From: Chromatiales bacterium
GTDB taxonomy: Bacteria; Pseudomonadota; Gammaproteobacteria; Thiohalomonadales; Thiohalomonadaceae
Direction: 5' to 3'
Length of the DNA stretch: 64,000 bases
Assembly (NCBI GenBank): GCA_003251535.1
Contig: QKFD01000108.1
Span: forward strand, 62,001 to 126,000
This document shows positions 12,973 to 21,663 of this stretch, in pieces. The notes beneath the pieces are model-generated. The model was given only the letters and a program-made list of their open reading frames with translations, had not been told where the DNA came from and did not search any database. Numbering within the stretch: position 1 is the stretch's first letter; every line of letters begins with the position of its first letter. The position numbers and the translations under genes are program-made.

Positions 12973-14103
12973 ATGAAAGAGCGCACCCACACCACCCCCC
13001 GCGGACTCGACGCCTGGGTCGAGATCTTCCGCGCCGGCCGGCAGACCGCCGGCAACGGCACCGAGATCGAATTCTCCACCGCCGATCTCGATCAGATCAT
13101 CGATAGCCATGCCGCGGGTTGGCGGGCACCGCTTGTAATCGGCCACCCCAAGCACAACGATCCCGCCTACGGCTGGGTCGAGTCGCTCAAGCGTGACGGC
13201 GACTCACTTTTTGCCAAGTTCCGCGACATCACCCCGGAGTTCGCCGCCGCCGTCGAGGCAGGCCACTACAGCAGCCGGTCGGTGCGTCTCGTCAAAGACA
13301 AGGGGCGCTGGCTCATTGACCACGTTGGCTTCCTCGGCGCCAAGCGCCCGGCCATCCCGCTCGCCCCACTCAACTACGAAGCGCCCCAGGGCGAAATCTT
13401 CGACTTCTCCACCGGCTCCGCCCGTGCCCTGGAGATGATCGCCCGCGGCTTCCGCCGCCTGCGCGAACTCCTCATCGACAAATTCGACCGCGAGACGGCC
13501 GACGCCGCCCTCTCCGAATGGGAGCTGGAAGAGATCGCTCGGCTCGCCGCGGATGAGTACACCGTTCAGCCCAATCAGTTCACCGCACCAGGAGCAGATG
13601 CCATGAGTTTCACCCAGGAGGACATTGACGCGGCCAAGGCTGCCGGCCGCGCCGAAGCCGAGACCGCCGCCCAGGCGGAACAGATGCGCCTTTCCAATCA
13701 GCTCGCCTCAGAGCGCCGTGAGCGGCGTAACGCCGAGTTCCAAGCCCACTACAACCGACTGGTGGACGCGGGACACGCGCCCGCCAAACTATCCGGCTTC
13801 ATGGACTTCATGCACGCCATTGATGCGCTGGAAAACGCCACCTTCGAGTTCAGCGCCGCCGACGGCACAAAGAAAACGGGCCAGCTCGTACAGTGGTTCA
13901 TCGACTTCGCCTCCGCCATGCCGCCCGATGTCACCCCTGGCAAGACAGACACCGGCGCCGGCGCCGACTCCATCATCGACACCAGCGACGCCGAGGCCAT
14001 AGCTCGCGCCGCAGCGGATTTCCAGGCGGCAGAAGAGCGTGCCGGCCGGACCATCTCGGTGTCTGCCGCCGTTGCCCACGTCATGAAGGGGAAGACGGCA
14101 TGA
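12973..14103 (+). CDS. Mu I-like head maturation protease with scaffold tail
   Basis: A 376-residue Mu-like protease/scaffold. The N-terminal protease has the family blocks EIFRAGRQTAGNGTEIEFS, APLVIGHPKHNDPAYGWV (H around residue 58) and GHYSSRSVRLV, with Ser in the expected catalytic region. The region after about 190 is a charged helical scaffold (AKAAGRAEAETAAQ). It cleaves the scaffold, and perhaps itself, during capsid assembly. It is the first gene of the rightward head-tail operon and lacks a Shine-Dalgarno sequence. Unusually, no terminase, portal or MuF gene precedes it. Confidence 0.88.
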   Translation: MKERTHTTPRGLDAWVEIFRAGRQTAGNGTEIEFSTADLDQIIDSHAAGWRAPLVIGHPKHNDPAYGWVESLKRDGDSLFAKFRDITPEFAAAVEAGHYSSRSVRLVKDKGRWLIDHVGFLGAKRPAIPLAPLNYEAPQGEIFDFSTGSARALEMIARGFRRLRELLIDKFDRETADAALSEWELEEIARLAADEYTVQPNQFTAPGADAMSFTQEDIDAAKAAGRAEAETAAQAEQMRLSNQLASERRERRNAEFQAHYNRLVDAGHAPAKLSGFMDFMHAIDALENATFEFSAADGTKKTGQLVQWFIDFASAMPPDVTPGKTDTGAGADSIIDTSDAEAIARAAADFQAAEERAGRTISVSAAVAHVMKGKTA

Positions 14104-14687
14104 ACCTGATGCTGACCAAGAACCGCGTGGCCGACGCCGCCATCAATCCCTACCGCCTGGCGAAACACGGCGCCGCCGATGGCGCCGTGTTGCAGGCCGC
14201 TGGTGCCACCGATGCCATCTGCGGCGTCTCGGGCGAGCTGGGTGCCGACACCGGTGAGCGTGTCGACATCCACACCCACGGGATTGCGGAAGTGGAGTTC
14301 GGCGGCACCATCACCCGCGGCCAGGCGGTGACTGCCGATGTCAACGGCAAAGCAGTGGCCGCGACCGCGCCCCAAATACACCAGACGGTGATTGCCGGCG
14401 GCGGCGCCGGAAATCACACCGTGACCGGCATCGCCACTACCGACACCCTCATCTCGGTAATGCACCTCGATGCCACCGACGCCTCCGAGACCGCAGCTGA
14501 TCTAACCGCTGAGTTCGAGGCGCCTGCGCCAGACACCATTGCCAACGTCGGTGGGACCGACACTACCGGCGGGTATCTGGTGGTGACCTACCGCAATCCC
14601 GCAGTGCGCATCGCCGGGTTCGCCGAAGTATCCGGCAGCACCGGCGACATCGCTGAGGTGTTGCTGGCCCCCGGCGTGCTGAGCTAA
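14100..14687 (+). CDS. Capsid cement/decoration-like protein
   Basis: A 195-residue protein starting at an ATG that overlaps the protease stop (ATGA). Its beta-rich sequence with GVSGELGADTGERVDIHTHGIAEVEFGG-like strands (about residues 40-65) and GGTITRGQAVTAD fits the DUF2190-type capsid cement family that precedes the major capsid protein in B3-like phages. It would stabilise the expanded head. Intact length for the family. Confidence 0.75.
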   Translation: MNLMLTKNRVADAAINPYRLAKHGAADGAVLQAAGATDAICGVSGELGADTGERVDIHTHGIAEVEFGGTITRGQAVTADVNGKAVAATAPQIHQTVIAGGGAGNHTVTGIATTDTLISVMHLDATDASETAADLTAEFEAPAPDTIANVGGTDTTGGYLVVTYRNPAVRIAGFAEVSGSTGDIAEVLLAPGVLS

Positions 14688-14703
14688 CGAAGAGGATCAA
14701 GAG

Positions 14704-15630
14704 ATGAGCCAGGCCCCGTTCCCGATCCAGCCGCACCTGACCGCGATTGCCATCGCCTACCGCAATCGCCGTCTGATAGCCGACCAGGTAATGCCCCGTG
14801 TGCCGGTAGGCAAGCAGGAGTTCAAGTACCTGAAACATGCGATGGCCGAAGGATTTACCATCCCGGACACCAAAGTCGGACGCCGCAGCAAGCCCGGCGA
14901 AGTGACCTTTTCCGCGACCGACGTGACCGCCTCCACGGTCGATTACGGCCTGGATGCGCCGATCCCACAGGCGGACATAGACAACGCACCGCCCAACCAC
15001 GATCCGCGCGCCAAGGCCGTCGAGCAGGTGACCAACCTCATCGAACTTGACCGCGAGGTGCGGGTGGCGAACGTGATGTTCAACGCCCACAACTACGCGG
15101 TGGCGAACAAGGATCAACTGAGCGGCACCGACCAGTTTAGCCACGCCGACAGCCACCCCATCAAGCTTCTCACCGAGGTGATGGATTCGATGCTGATGCG
15201 GCCCACCGCAGCCGTGATCGGCCGGCCCGCATTTTCCTACCTCGCCCAGCATCCCGATGTGGTGAAGGCATTCCACGGAAACTCTGGCGATGCGGGCATC
15301 GTGCCGGCAGCATTCATCGCGCAGTTGCTGGAGCTGGAGGAATTGATCGTCGGCGAGGCGTTCGTCAACACCGCACGCAAGGGACAGGCCGCCGTGATGG
15401 CCCGCTGCTGGGGCAAGCACATGGCATTCATGTACCGCGACAAACTGGCGGATGCGTCGAGCGGCACCACCTTCGCCCTCACCGCACAGTTCGGCGGGCG
15501 CGTCGCGGGCTCGATCCACGATCCCGATATCGGATTGCGGGGTGGTGAGCGGGTGCGCGTCGGTGAGAGTGTCGCGGAGCTGATCACCGCGCCGGACCTC
15601 GGCTACTTACTGCAAGACGTGGTGGCCTGA
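14704..15630 (+). CDS. Major capsid protein
   Basis: A 308-residue head protein. The N-terminal arm (IAYRNRRLIADQVMPRVPVGKQEF) and the ending RVRVGESVAELITAPDLGYLLQDVV are typical of HK97-fold major capsid proteins of transposable siphoviruses. Central segments (ELDREVRVANVMFN, PTAAVIGRPAFSYLAQHP) support this. It follows the cement gene by 16 bases, with AAGAGGATCAAGAG before the ATG. No truncation is seen. Confidence 0.85.
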   Translation: MSQAPFPIQPHLTAIAIAYRNRRLIADQVMPRVPVGKQEFKYLKHAMAEGFTIPDTKVGRRSKPGEVTFSATDVTASTVDYGLDAPIPQADIDNAPPNHDPRAKAVEQVTNLIELDREVRVANVMFNAHNYAVANKDQLSGTDQFSHADSHPIKLLTEVMDSMLMRPTAAVIGRPAFSYLAQHPDVVKAFHGNSGDAGIVPAAFIAQLLELEELIVGEAFVNTARKGQAAVMARCWGKHMAFMYRDKLADASSGTTFALTAQFGGRVAGSIHDPDIGLRGGERVRVGESVAELITAPDLGYLLQDVVA

Positions 15631-15631
15631 T

Positions 15632-15874
15632 ATGCCCCGCTATACCGTACGCATGAACCTGCGGCATGACGGCCGGCGCTACCTCTCCGGCTCGCATGTC
15701 GAGTTGCCGGAAGATGTCGGGGAGCCGCTTCAGCTGAAGGGCGTGTTGGGTGATCCGGAGCCCGAGCCCGAGCCCGAGACTCCGGAGCGACAGGCTGAAC
15801 CGCCGGAGCAGCAGCCAGAGGCTCCGGAGCGGCCGGGCGATCCGCCGACGGCCAAACCGAAAGGACGGCGATAA
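15632..15874 (+). CDS. Small head protein with Pro/Glu-rich tail
   Basis: An 80-residue protein. The first 35 residues form a beta-type domain (YTVRMNLRHDGRRYLSGSHV) like the small DUF7210-type phage proteins. The rest is a low-complexity Pro/Glu tail with EPEPEPE repeats and a basic end. It starts two bases after the capsid stop. A head-decoration or connector role is likely but unproven. It resembles the protein at 16815-16985 in its core, so the two may be paralogues. Confidence 0.6.
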   Translation: MPRYTVRMNLRHDGRRYLSGSHVELPEDVGEPLQLKGVLGDPEPEPEPETPERQAEPPEQQPEAPERPGDPPTAKPKGRR

Positions 15875-15877
15875 GCC

Positions 15878-16369
15878 ATGCCGTACGCGACCCCCTCCGA
15901 CCTACTCATCCTCGGCGCCGACCAGCTCGCACAGCTGGCGGAGCCGGATGACGCGGCCGTCACGGGCGACCTGCTCCGCGCCACCATCGACGGGGCCGAC
16001 CGCTCCGCCTGGAGCGCCGAGGATCGCACGCTCGCAGATGAGGCGCTGGGCCGCATCGTCAAAGAAATTTCGAGCGCCTCCGCACGCATCGACAGCTATT
16101 TGGCGCCCAGATATCCCCTGCCGCTGTCTGCCGAATTGGTCGCCGGCGCCGACCTGCGCCGAGTCTGCACCGACCTGGTCTGGTACCGGCTGCATGTCGG
16201 CGAGCCGCCGAAACACGTGGCCGACCGCCACCGCGACCACATCGCTTGGCTGCTCGATGTGAGCCGCGGCCGCGCCAGCCTCGGCGCCCAGGACACCGCC
16301 ACCGCCGCTCCCGATGGGCGCGTGGTGGCGCGGTCCGGGGTGAGCCGCATTGACTGGACGCGATTCTGA
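15878..16369 (+). CDS. Mu gp36-like head-tail connector protein (DUF1320)
   Basis: A 163-residue protein of the DUF1320 family. Typical are the start YATPSDLLILGADQLAQLA, the helix with EISSASARIDSYLAPRYPLPL (split by the conserved Asp-Ser-Tyr-Leu), and LRRVCTDLVWYRLH. It probably sits at the head-tail junction. It overlaps the next start by one base and is co-translated in the head operon. Confidence 0.85.
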   Translation: MPYATPSDLLILGADQLAQLAEPDDAAVTGDLLRATIDGADRSAWSAEDRTLADEALGRIVKEISSASARIDSYLAPRYPLPLSAELVAGADLRRVCTDLVWYRLHVGEPPKHVADRHRDHIAWLLDVSRGRASLGAQDTATAAPDGRVVARSGVSRIDWTRF

Positions 16370-16794
16370 TGTTGGAGGCGGGGCCGCTCATCGTGGCGAG
16401 GTTGGAAGAGCGGCTGGCGGCAATTACTCCGCGTCCGCGCGTGTTGACTGCTGCGGACTTGTCCGGAGTGGTCGAGAGTAAGCAGCCAAGCCCGGCTGTG
16501 CACGTTGTTTTCGGCGGCCACAAAGTCGACGCAGTGCACGGCACAGGCCGAATCACTGAGATGACTCTCACCTGGTTGACCGTAGTAGCTATTCGCAATG
16601 CACGTCCCCGCAGCGACGAGATGCACGTTGATGCTGGGGTCCTGATGGATGCGGTATATGAAGCCCTCGCTGGATGGCGAATCGGGGACAACCTTGGGCA
16701 CCTCGTCGCAGTAACGCCGCCGAAGGCAGGACACAGCGCCGGGTTCGGATATTACCCGCTCGCGTGGACGCATCAGCGAATAGCGCGAGCCTGA
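16369..16794 (+). CDS. Gp37/tail-terminator-like protein
   Basis: A 141-residue alpha/beta protein that follows gp36 exactly as in Mu-like phages (TGATG junction). The pattern GPLIVARLEERLAAI, a central beta sheet (MTLTWLTVVAIRNA), and AGVLMDAVYEALAGW fits Gp37/DUF1834-type tail-terminator proteins, which cap the tail tube. Its base use is slightly AT-richer than the gene before it. Moderately sure. Confidence 0.7.
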   Translation: MLEAGPLIVARLEERLAAITPRPRVLTAADLSGVVESKQPSPAVHVVFGGHKVDAVHGTGRITEMTLTWLTVVAIRNARPRSDEMHVDAGVLMDAVYEALAGWRIGDNLGHLVAVTPPKAGHSAGFGYYPLAWTHQRIARA

Positions 16795-16814
16795 TCCACT
16801 ACTGGAGAACGTCA

Positions 16815-16985
16815 ATGGCCGAGAAAGCCGACAAGACCGAGGCGGCACCGCCGCAGAAGAAAGTGACCGTGACCATCAAGAAGGACAACCACATCCACGC
16901 CGGCGTGGCCGTGCCCAAGGGCGCGAAGGTCGAGGTCGACCAGGCCCGCGCAACGCGGATGAGGCAGGCCGGCATCGTCGAGTAG
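16815..16985 (+). CDS. Small phage protein (DUF7210-like)
   Basis: A 56-residue basic protein (KKVTVTIKKDNHIHAGVAVP then KGAKVEVDQARATRMRQAGIVE). This beta-hairpin plus helix pattern is typical of the tiny DUF7210-type proteins between the tail terminator and the tail tube. GGAG precedes the ATG by eight bases. Function unknown; perhaps tail-completion. Confidence 0.7.
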   Translation: MAEKADKTEAAPPQKKVTVTIKKDNHIHAGVAVPKGAKVEVDQARATRMRQAGIVE

Positions 16986-17018
16986 ACAGACCGCAAATAC
17001 CGATTAAGGAGACTGTGA

Positions 17019-17819
17019 ATGGCACATAACCAGATCACTGAAACGTATGGGTACGGCGGCCAGGGCGTTGTCTCTGTCGCCCTGCGCAATGCCCTCGGCA
17101 AGCCGCTTGGGTTTCGCCAGGTTGGCGAGGTGGATGAGCTGAAGATCGCCCTGGATGTCTCGATGGAGTACCTCCGTGAGAACCAGACTGGCAACCAGGG
17201 CAAGATCAAGCGCAGGCGCACCGAGCAGTCCTGCAAGTTGACCGCAAATTGGCTCTCCCGCGAGCGCCAGAACCTGGCCCACCTGCTCTACGGCGAGAGC
17301 GCCGTAGTCGCGGCCGGCAGTGCGACCGATCAGGCCATCACTGCCTTCACCGGCCTCACCATCAGCCTGGGCTATCTCAATGTCTCCAGTGTGGTGCTGA
17401 CCTCTGTGGACGGTCTCACCACCTACGACGACTACACCGTCAACCCCGAGTGGGGGTCCATCAACGTTACCGCGGGCGGCGACCTCGCCACCGCCATTGC
17501 TGCGGCGGTGGCAGCCGAATCCGATGAGGACGGCGGCCTGCCCATCCACGCGGACTTCAGCTTTGGCGACCAGGTGGTGGTTGATGCGTTGACCACGATT
17601 GCGCCGGACCTGTGGTTGCGCTTCGAGGGCCTGAACGACGTGGAGAGCTCCAAGCCGGTCACGGTGGATGCCTTCCGCTTCGCCTCTGACCCGCTCAAAG
17701 AGCTGGTGCTCGTGAACCCGAAGGGCTTCGCCCCGATGTCCGTCAGCGGCGAGGTAATGTCGGACATGACCCGCCCGGCTGGGAAATCGAAGTTCTTCGA
17801 GTATCGATTCGGCGCCTAA
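17019..17819 (+). CDS. Major tail tube protein
   Basis: A 266-residue protein in the position and of the size of the tail tube subunit of B3/D3112-like siphoviruses. An N-terminal beta domain (DELKIALDVSMEYL, KIKRRRTEQSCKLTANW) is followed by an inserted Ig-like part (SVVLTSVDGLTTYDDYTVNPEWGS), and a C-terminal tube segment ends FFEYRFGA. AAGGAG sits before the ATG. There is no sheath gene, so the tail is non-contractile. Confidence 0.8.
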   Translation: MAHNQITETYGYGGQGVVSVALRNALGKPLGFRQVGEVDELKIALDVSMEYLRENQTGNQGKIKRRRTEQSCKLTANWLSRERQNLAHLLYGESAVVAAGSATDQAITAFTGLTISLGYLNVSSVVLTSVDGLTTYDDYTVNPEWGSINVTAGGDLATAIAAAVAAESDEDGGLPIHADFSFGDQVVVDALTTIAPDLWLRFEGLNDVESSKPVTVDAFRFASDPLKELVLVNPKGFAPMSVSGEVMSDMTRPAGKSKFFEYRFGA

Positions 17820-17853
17820 CCTTACCCACTGGCCGCACCCGAGACCACCCCAC

Positions 17854-20800
17854 ATGTCCAATCAAGACCTCAACATACAGATCGTCATCTCCGCTCTCGA
17901 TCTCGCAACCCGGGACATCGAAGGGGTCAACAAAAAGGTGCGGGAGCTAGGTGAGGCACTCACCACCAGCGGCTACACCCATGCCGCCGGACTGATGGAT
18001 CGATTCGGGGAGGCGGTCAAGGGAACTACAGAGCCGCTGGCCGCCGCGACGACAAAATCGCTAGCGCTAGCGGCAGCGCTAGACGCTGTGATAACAGCGC
18101 TCGCAATCAACGTACATCAGGCCGCCACCGGGTATGAGAGTGTGCTGTCCGGGCTGGCAAAAGTGTCCGAGAACGGTACCGAGGAAGCGCGCCAATATGG
18201 AGAACAATTAGATGTATTAGCGATCAAATACGGCGCAAATGGCGAGCGACTAGTCGATGCAATGACGTCGTTCAAGCAGGCCGGATTTGAGTCCGCAGAC
18301 GCGATTGAGTTAGTAGAACGAGCCACACAGATGATGATCTCAGGCGAAATGGATGCCGCCGAATCATCCGCCAATCTCGTATCGATACTAAAAGGGTTCC
18401 GCGCCCCCGCCTCCGAAGCCGCGCATGTTGTTGATCTGCTCAATGAGGTCTCTAATCGTTACGCGACGGACGTGCGGCAGCTCTCAGATGGTATGGCTGG
18501 CATCAGCCCTATTGCCAAGGCAATGGGGTTTAGCCTCAGCGAAACTGCCGGGCTACTGACCCCAATAATCGAAGTGTACCAGTCGGGGGCCGAGGCCGCC
18601 GATGCACTCAAAATGGGTCTGCAGAGGTTGACTGACGATGCAACGCCGGTAACGGACGCATTAGCGCAGATCGGCGTATCCCAGACTGACGCCAATGGAG
18701 CATTACGATCTGGGCGCGAGATATTCATCGACGTTGCGAGTGCCCTTGGGCAGTTGAGCGATGCTGAGAGACAGCAGGCAACAGCTCAGCTGGTGGGCAT
18801 CGAGCAAGCGGGCCGCATGGCTGTAGTGTTTGGCGATTTAGCAAAGGTGATGGATGTTACCTCCGCCGCGGAAACATCGTCTGGCTCGGCGATGGCCGAG
18901 GTTTCGACGCGGATGGAGACCTCCGCCTCTAAGACGGCCCAGGCAGACGAAAAATATCGTCAACTGGCGGTCACTTTGGGCAACCAACTCAAGGACGAAA
19001 TCACCGGCGTTGTAACCGCCACCGGCACGTTGGCAGCGGCATTTGATGCTGCTGTCGAGTCCGGCAGTTTGTCCCCATTACTCGATGCAATACGGCCGCA
19101 AATCTCAGCACTCCAATCGCTCATAGAGGCGATGGCCTCCAACCTGGAACTCGCCATTGAAGGTGTCGACTGGTCGCCGTTGGTAGACGGCCTAACGTCA
19201 GCCAGTGGCGAACTGGGAGAGCTGCTCAGTGCGTTGTTTGATGGGCTAGATTTGCGCACCGTAGACGGGTTGCGTAACGCAATCCAGTCTGTCGCAAACG
19301 TCACCGGGACGTTTGCACATTACGTAGCCGGGCTGCTCGATGGCCTAGAGCCGTTGGCAGACACCCTCTCATTAGTGTGGGAGGCGATGTCTCGCGGTCA
19401 ATCCACCTTACCCAATATCATCGGCCAGATCGAGGGCCTTGGAACTAGCGCACACGTAGTTATCCCAGTTATAGCGCAGATTGCATCCACAGTATTTGGT
19501 ACTGTCGGCACCCTGGCCGACTGGGCTGTAAAAATCGGATTGGCCGCCGCAGCTTGGCGACTGTTAGTAGCCGCCGGGGTGCCGGTGGGACCGCTGCTAT
19601 CTACTATATCCAGCACCCTAACGTCCATGTTGCCGACGTTGCTATCTGTGGTAGGTAGGTTTACCGGTCTAACCGCCTCTATTCAGGGTCTGGCGGGTGC
19701 CGGTGCGTTGCTCATCGGGTACAACGTTGGGGGCGCGCTCCGCGAGTGGGCAATAGAGTCGGGTCAGGCTGCGGATGCCGGGCTGATAGCACGCACGGCG
19801 TATCAGCTGCTAGCCACCGATGTTGAGCGACTGACCCATAGCATCCAGCAAAACCAAGGCAAGGCCGCTCAACATCTGGCAGAGATCAGCGAGCGGACGG
19901 GTGTAGTGGTTGATAGCATGGATGACCTCAATCGAGCCGAAGCCGATGGGATATTGGTATTTGATCGCGCAACAGCGCAGTGGGTGCGCGCAAAAACTGA
20001 GTTGCAACTGCTCGATGAAGCGAGTCAGCGGATGTTGGCAGATAGCGAAGCAATGCTGGCAGCACACCAACAAGAAGCCGATATCCTGACCGCGCTGACT
20101 CAAACCTTTGCGAGGGCCGGGCAGGCATTTGACGCAGCGACTGGCGCCGTTGGCGATCAAAACACCGCGGTTGAGCACGCGGTAGCGTTATCAAAGGCGT
20201 GGACAAAACAGCTGGAAGCGGAAGCTCAGGCGCACCAGCGGCAAACAAACCTCATCGACTCGGCGACGAAAGCGGCCGTCGCCGAGGCGACGTCGAACGC
20301 TGATCTCATGACCCGACTCGGCAACGAGACTGCTGCACGGCACTATGCCGCCGACGCGATACAAGCCCAAGTTGACGGGACCAGGGCAAAAATCGAGACA
20401 CTACAGTCAGCCGCCGAACTTGAGCGACAACATGCAGCCGAAATCCTCGATAAAGCCGGCGCATATGAAAAACTAACGGAGGTCGAAAAGCAGTCTAGGC
20501 AAGAGCTGATCGACAGTGCTAACGAAAAGTCAAATGACGCGGAGGCTCTGCGACATCAGGCTGATATGCAGGAGCGCCAGGCGGATGAGACTCGGCGGGG
20601 AGCGCAACAAACCAGACAGTCAACAGAGGCCAATGCTGAGCACGCGGAGTCCACTGATCAAGTGGCCGCCGGCATAGAGCGGGCCGCGGCGGCAGCCGCC
20701 GCCGGAGGCGGTCAATTTGACGCGCTGAGGGGCATCGTTGAGCGTGGGAGGCAGGAGCTGAGTCAATATGGTCAAGCGGGCCAGGTAGCGCTCGATGATC

Positions 20801-21663
20801 TGATTGATACCATCACCATCAAGGGCGGCGGCGTCGGCAAATGGATGGACGATTTTGCCGATGGATTCCGCCAGATCGAGGCTCGTCTGTCCGAGGCGCA
20901 ACAAGCGCAGTACGCCGGGGCATCTGTGCTGACGCAGCGGCTAGCATCGCTAGAGACGATTAGTAGTCGAGAGCTGTACGCAATCGAGCAAAGCGCTCGC
21001 GGGTTTGACATGCTCGATCAGCAAACGCTCTCCGGGATCACCTCAGAAGTGGAGCGTCTGCGCCGGGCAAATCAGCAATTGACCGATGAGTTGGACAGCA
21101 CGATCGCAGCTCTACAGGATGAGCTAGACAGGCTGACAGATAATCAGGATGCGATCGAGCAACGCGACTATGAAAAACGTCGGCGGGAGCTGCAACAAAC
21201 GGAGGATGAGGCACGTCAATCTGGCAACGACGAGGCCGCAGCACAAGCGGCAGAAGCCCTCCGGCTGCTGGACCAAGTGCATCAGCGCAAGATGCAGGAT
21301 CTCGCCGATGAGCGGCAGGAGCGAGAGCGTACGGATCGGGAGCAAACGGAGCGTGAGAACGCCCGTGATACCAGCAGTCAACGGCCAGGAAGCAGTGGGC
21401 AGGGGGGGGGCGCCGGCCAGATACAGACTGCACGCCAGGATGCCGAGGCACTCGACGAGATCGACCGGGAATACTCCCAACGCCGCATCCAGCGGCGCGA
21501 GCGTGAGGCACGTGCGCTGCGCGAGGAGGCCGAGCGCACTGCACGCCACGTGGCCAACCTGGGCGGTGGAGAGCAGTCCCTGCTTCAAAGCGGCGAATTC
21601 CTGCGGGGCCTGGCGCGGCGGCTTGAACCCGAGCTGGCGGCCATAGAGAGGCGCAAACGGTGA
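17854..21663 (+). CDS. Tail tape measure protein
   Basis: A 1269-residue tape measure protein that sets tail length. An N-terminal PhageMin_Tail-like region (about residues 85-290, with SGLAKVSENGTEEARQY and GISPIAKAMGFSLSETAGLL) is followed by hydrophobic segments near 550-620 and long coiled coils to the Arg/Glu-rich C-terminus. The codon use includes many TTA, CTA and ATA codons, unlike the structural genes before it. It begins only 34 bases after the tail tube, with no tail-assembly chaperone gene between. It overlaps the next gene by four bases. Confidence 0.92.
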   Translation: MSNQDLNIQIVISALDLATRDIEGVNKKVRELGEALTTSGYTHAAGLMDRFGEAVKGTTEPLAAATTKSLALAAALDAVITALAINVHQAATGYESVLSGLAKVSENGTEEARQYGEQLDVLAIKYGANGERLVDAMTSFKQAGFESADAIELVERATQMMISGEMDAAESSANLVSILKGFRAPASEAAHVVDLLNEVSNRYATDVRQLSDGMAGISPIAKAMGFSLSETAGLLTPIIEVYQSGAEAADALKMGLQRLTDDATPVTDALAQIGVSQTDANGALRSGREIFIDVASALGQLSDAERQQATAQLVGIEQAGRMAVVFGDLAKVMDVTSAAETSSGSAMAEVSTRMETSASKTAQADEKYRQLAVTLGNQLKDEITGVVTATGTLAAAFDAAVESGSLSPLLDAIRPQISALQSLIEAMASNLELAIEGVDWSPLVDGLTSASGELGELLSALFDGLDLRTVDGLRNAIQSVANVTGTFAHYVAGLLDGLEPLADTLSLVWEAMSRGQSTLPNIIGQIEGLGTSAHVVIPVIAQIASTVFGTVGTLADWAVKIGLAAAAWRLLVAAGVPVGPLLSTISSTLTSMLPTLLSVVGRFTGLTASIQGLAGAGALLIGYNVGGALREWAIESGQAADAGLIARTAYQLLATDVERLTHSIQQNQGKAAQHLAEISERTGVVVDSMDDLNRAEADGILVFDRATAQWVRAKTELQLLDEASQRMLADSEAMLAAHQQEADILTALTQTFARAGQAFDAATGAVGDQNTAVEHAVALSKAWTKQLEAEAQAHQRQTNLIDSATKAAVAEATSNADLMTRLGNETAARHYAADAIQAQVDGTRAKIETLQSAAELERQHAAEILDKAGAYEKLTEVEKQSRQELIDSANEKSNDAEALRHQADMQERQADETRRGAQQTRQSTEANAEHAESTDQVAAGIERAAAAAAAGGGQFDALRGIVERGRQELSQYGQAGQVALDDLIDTITIKGGGVGKWMDDFADGFRQIEARLSEAQQAQYAGASVLTQRLASLETISSRELYAIEQSARGFDMLDQQTLSGITSEVERLRRANQQLTDELDSTIAALQDELDRLTDNQDAIEQRDYEKRRRELQQTEDEARQSGNDEAAAQAAEALRLLDQVHQRKMQDLADERQERERTDREQTERENARDTSSQRPGSSGQGGGAGQIQTARQDAEALDEIDREYSQRRIQRREREARALREEAERTARHVANLGGGEQSLLQSGEFLRGLARRLEPELAAIERRKR

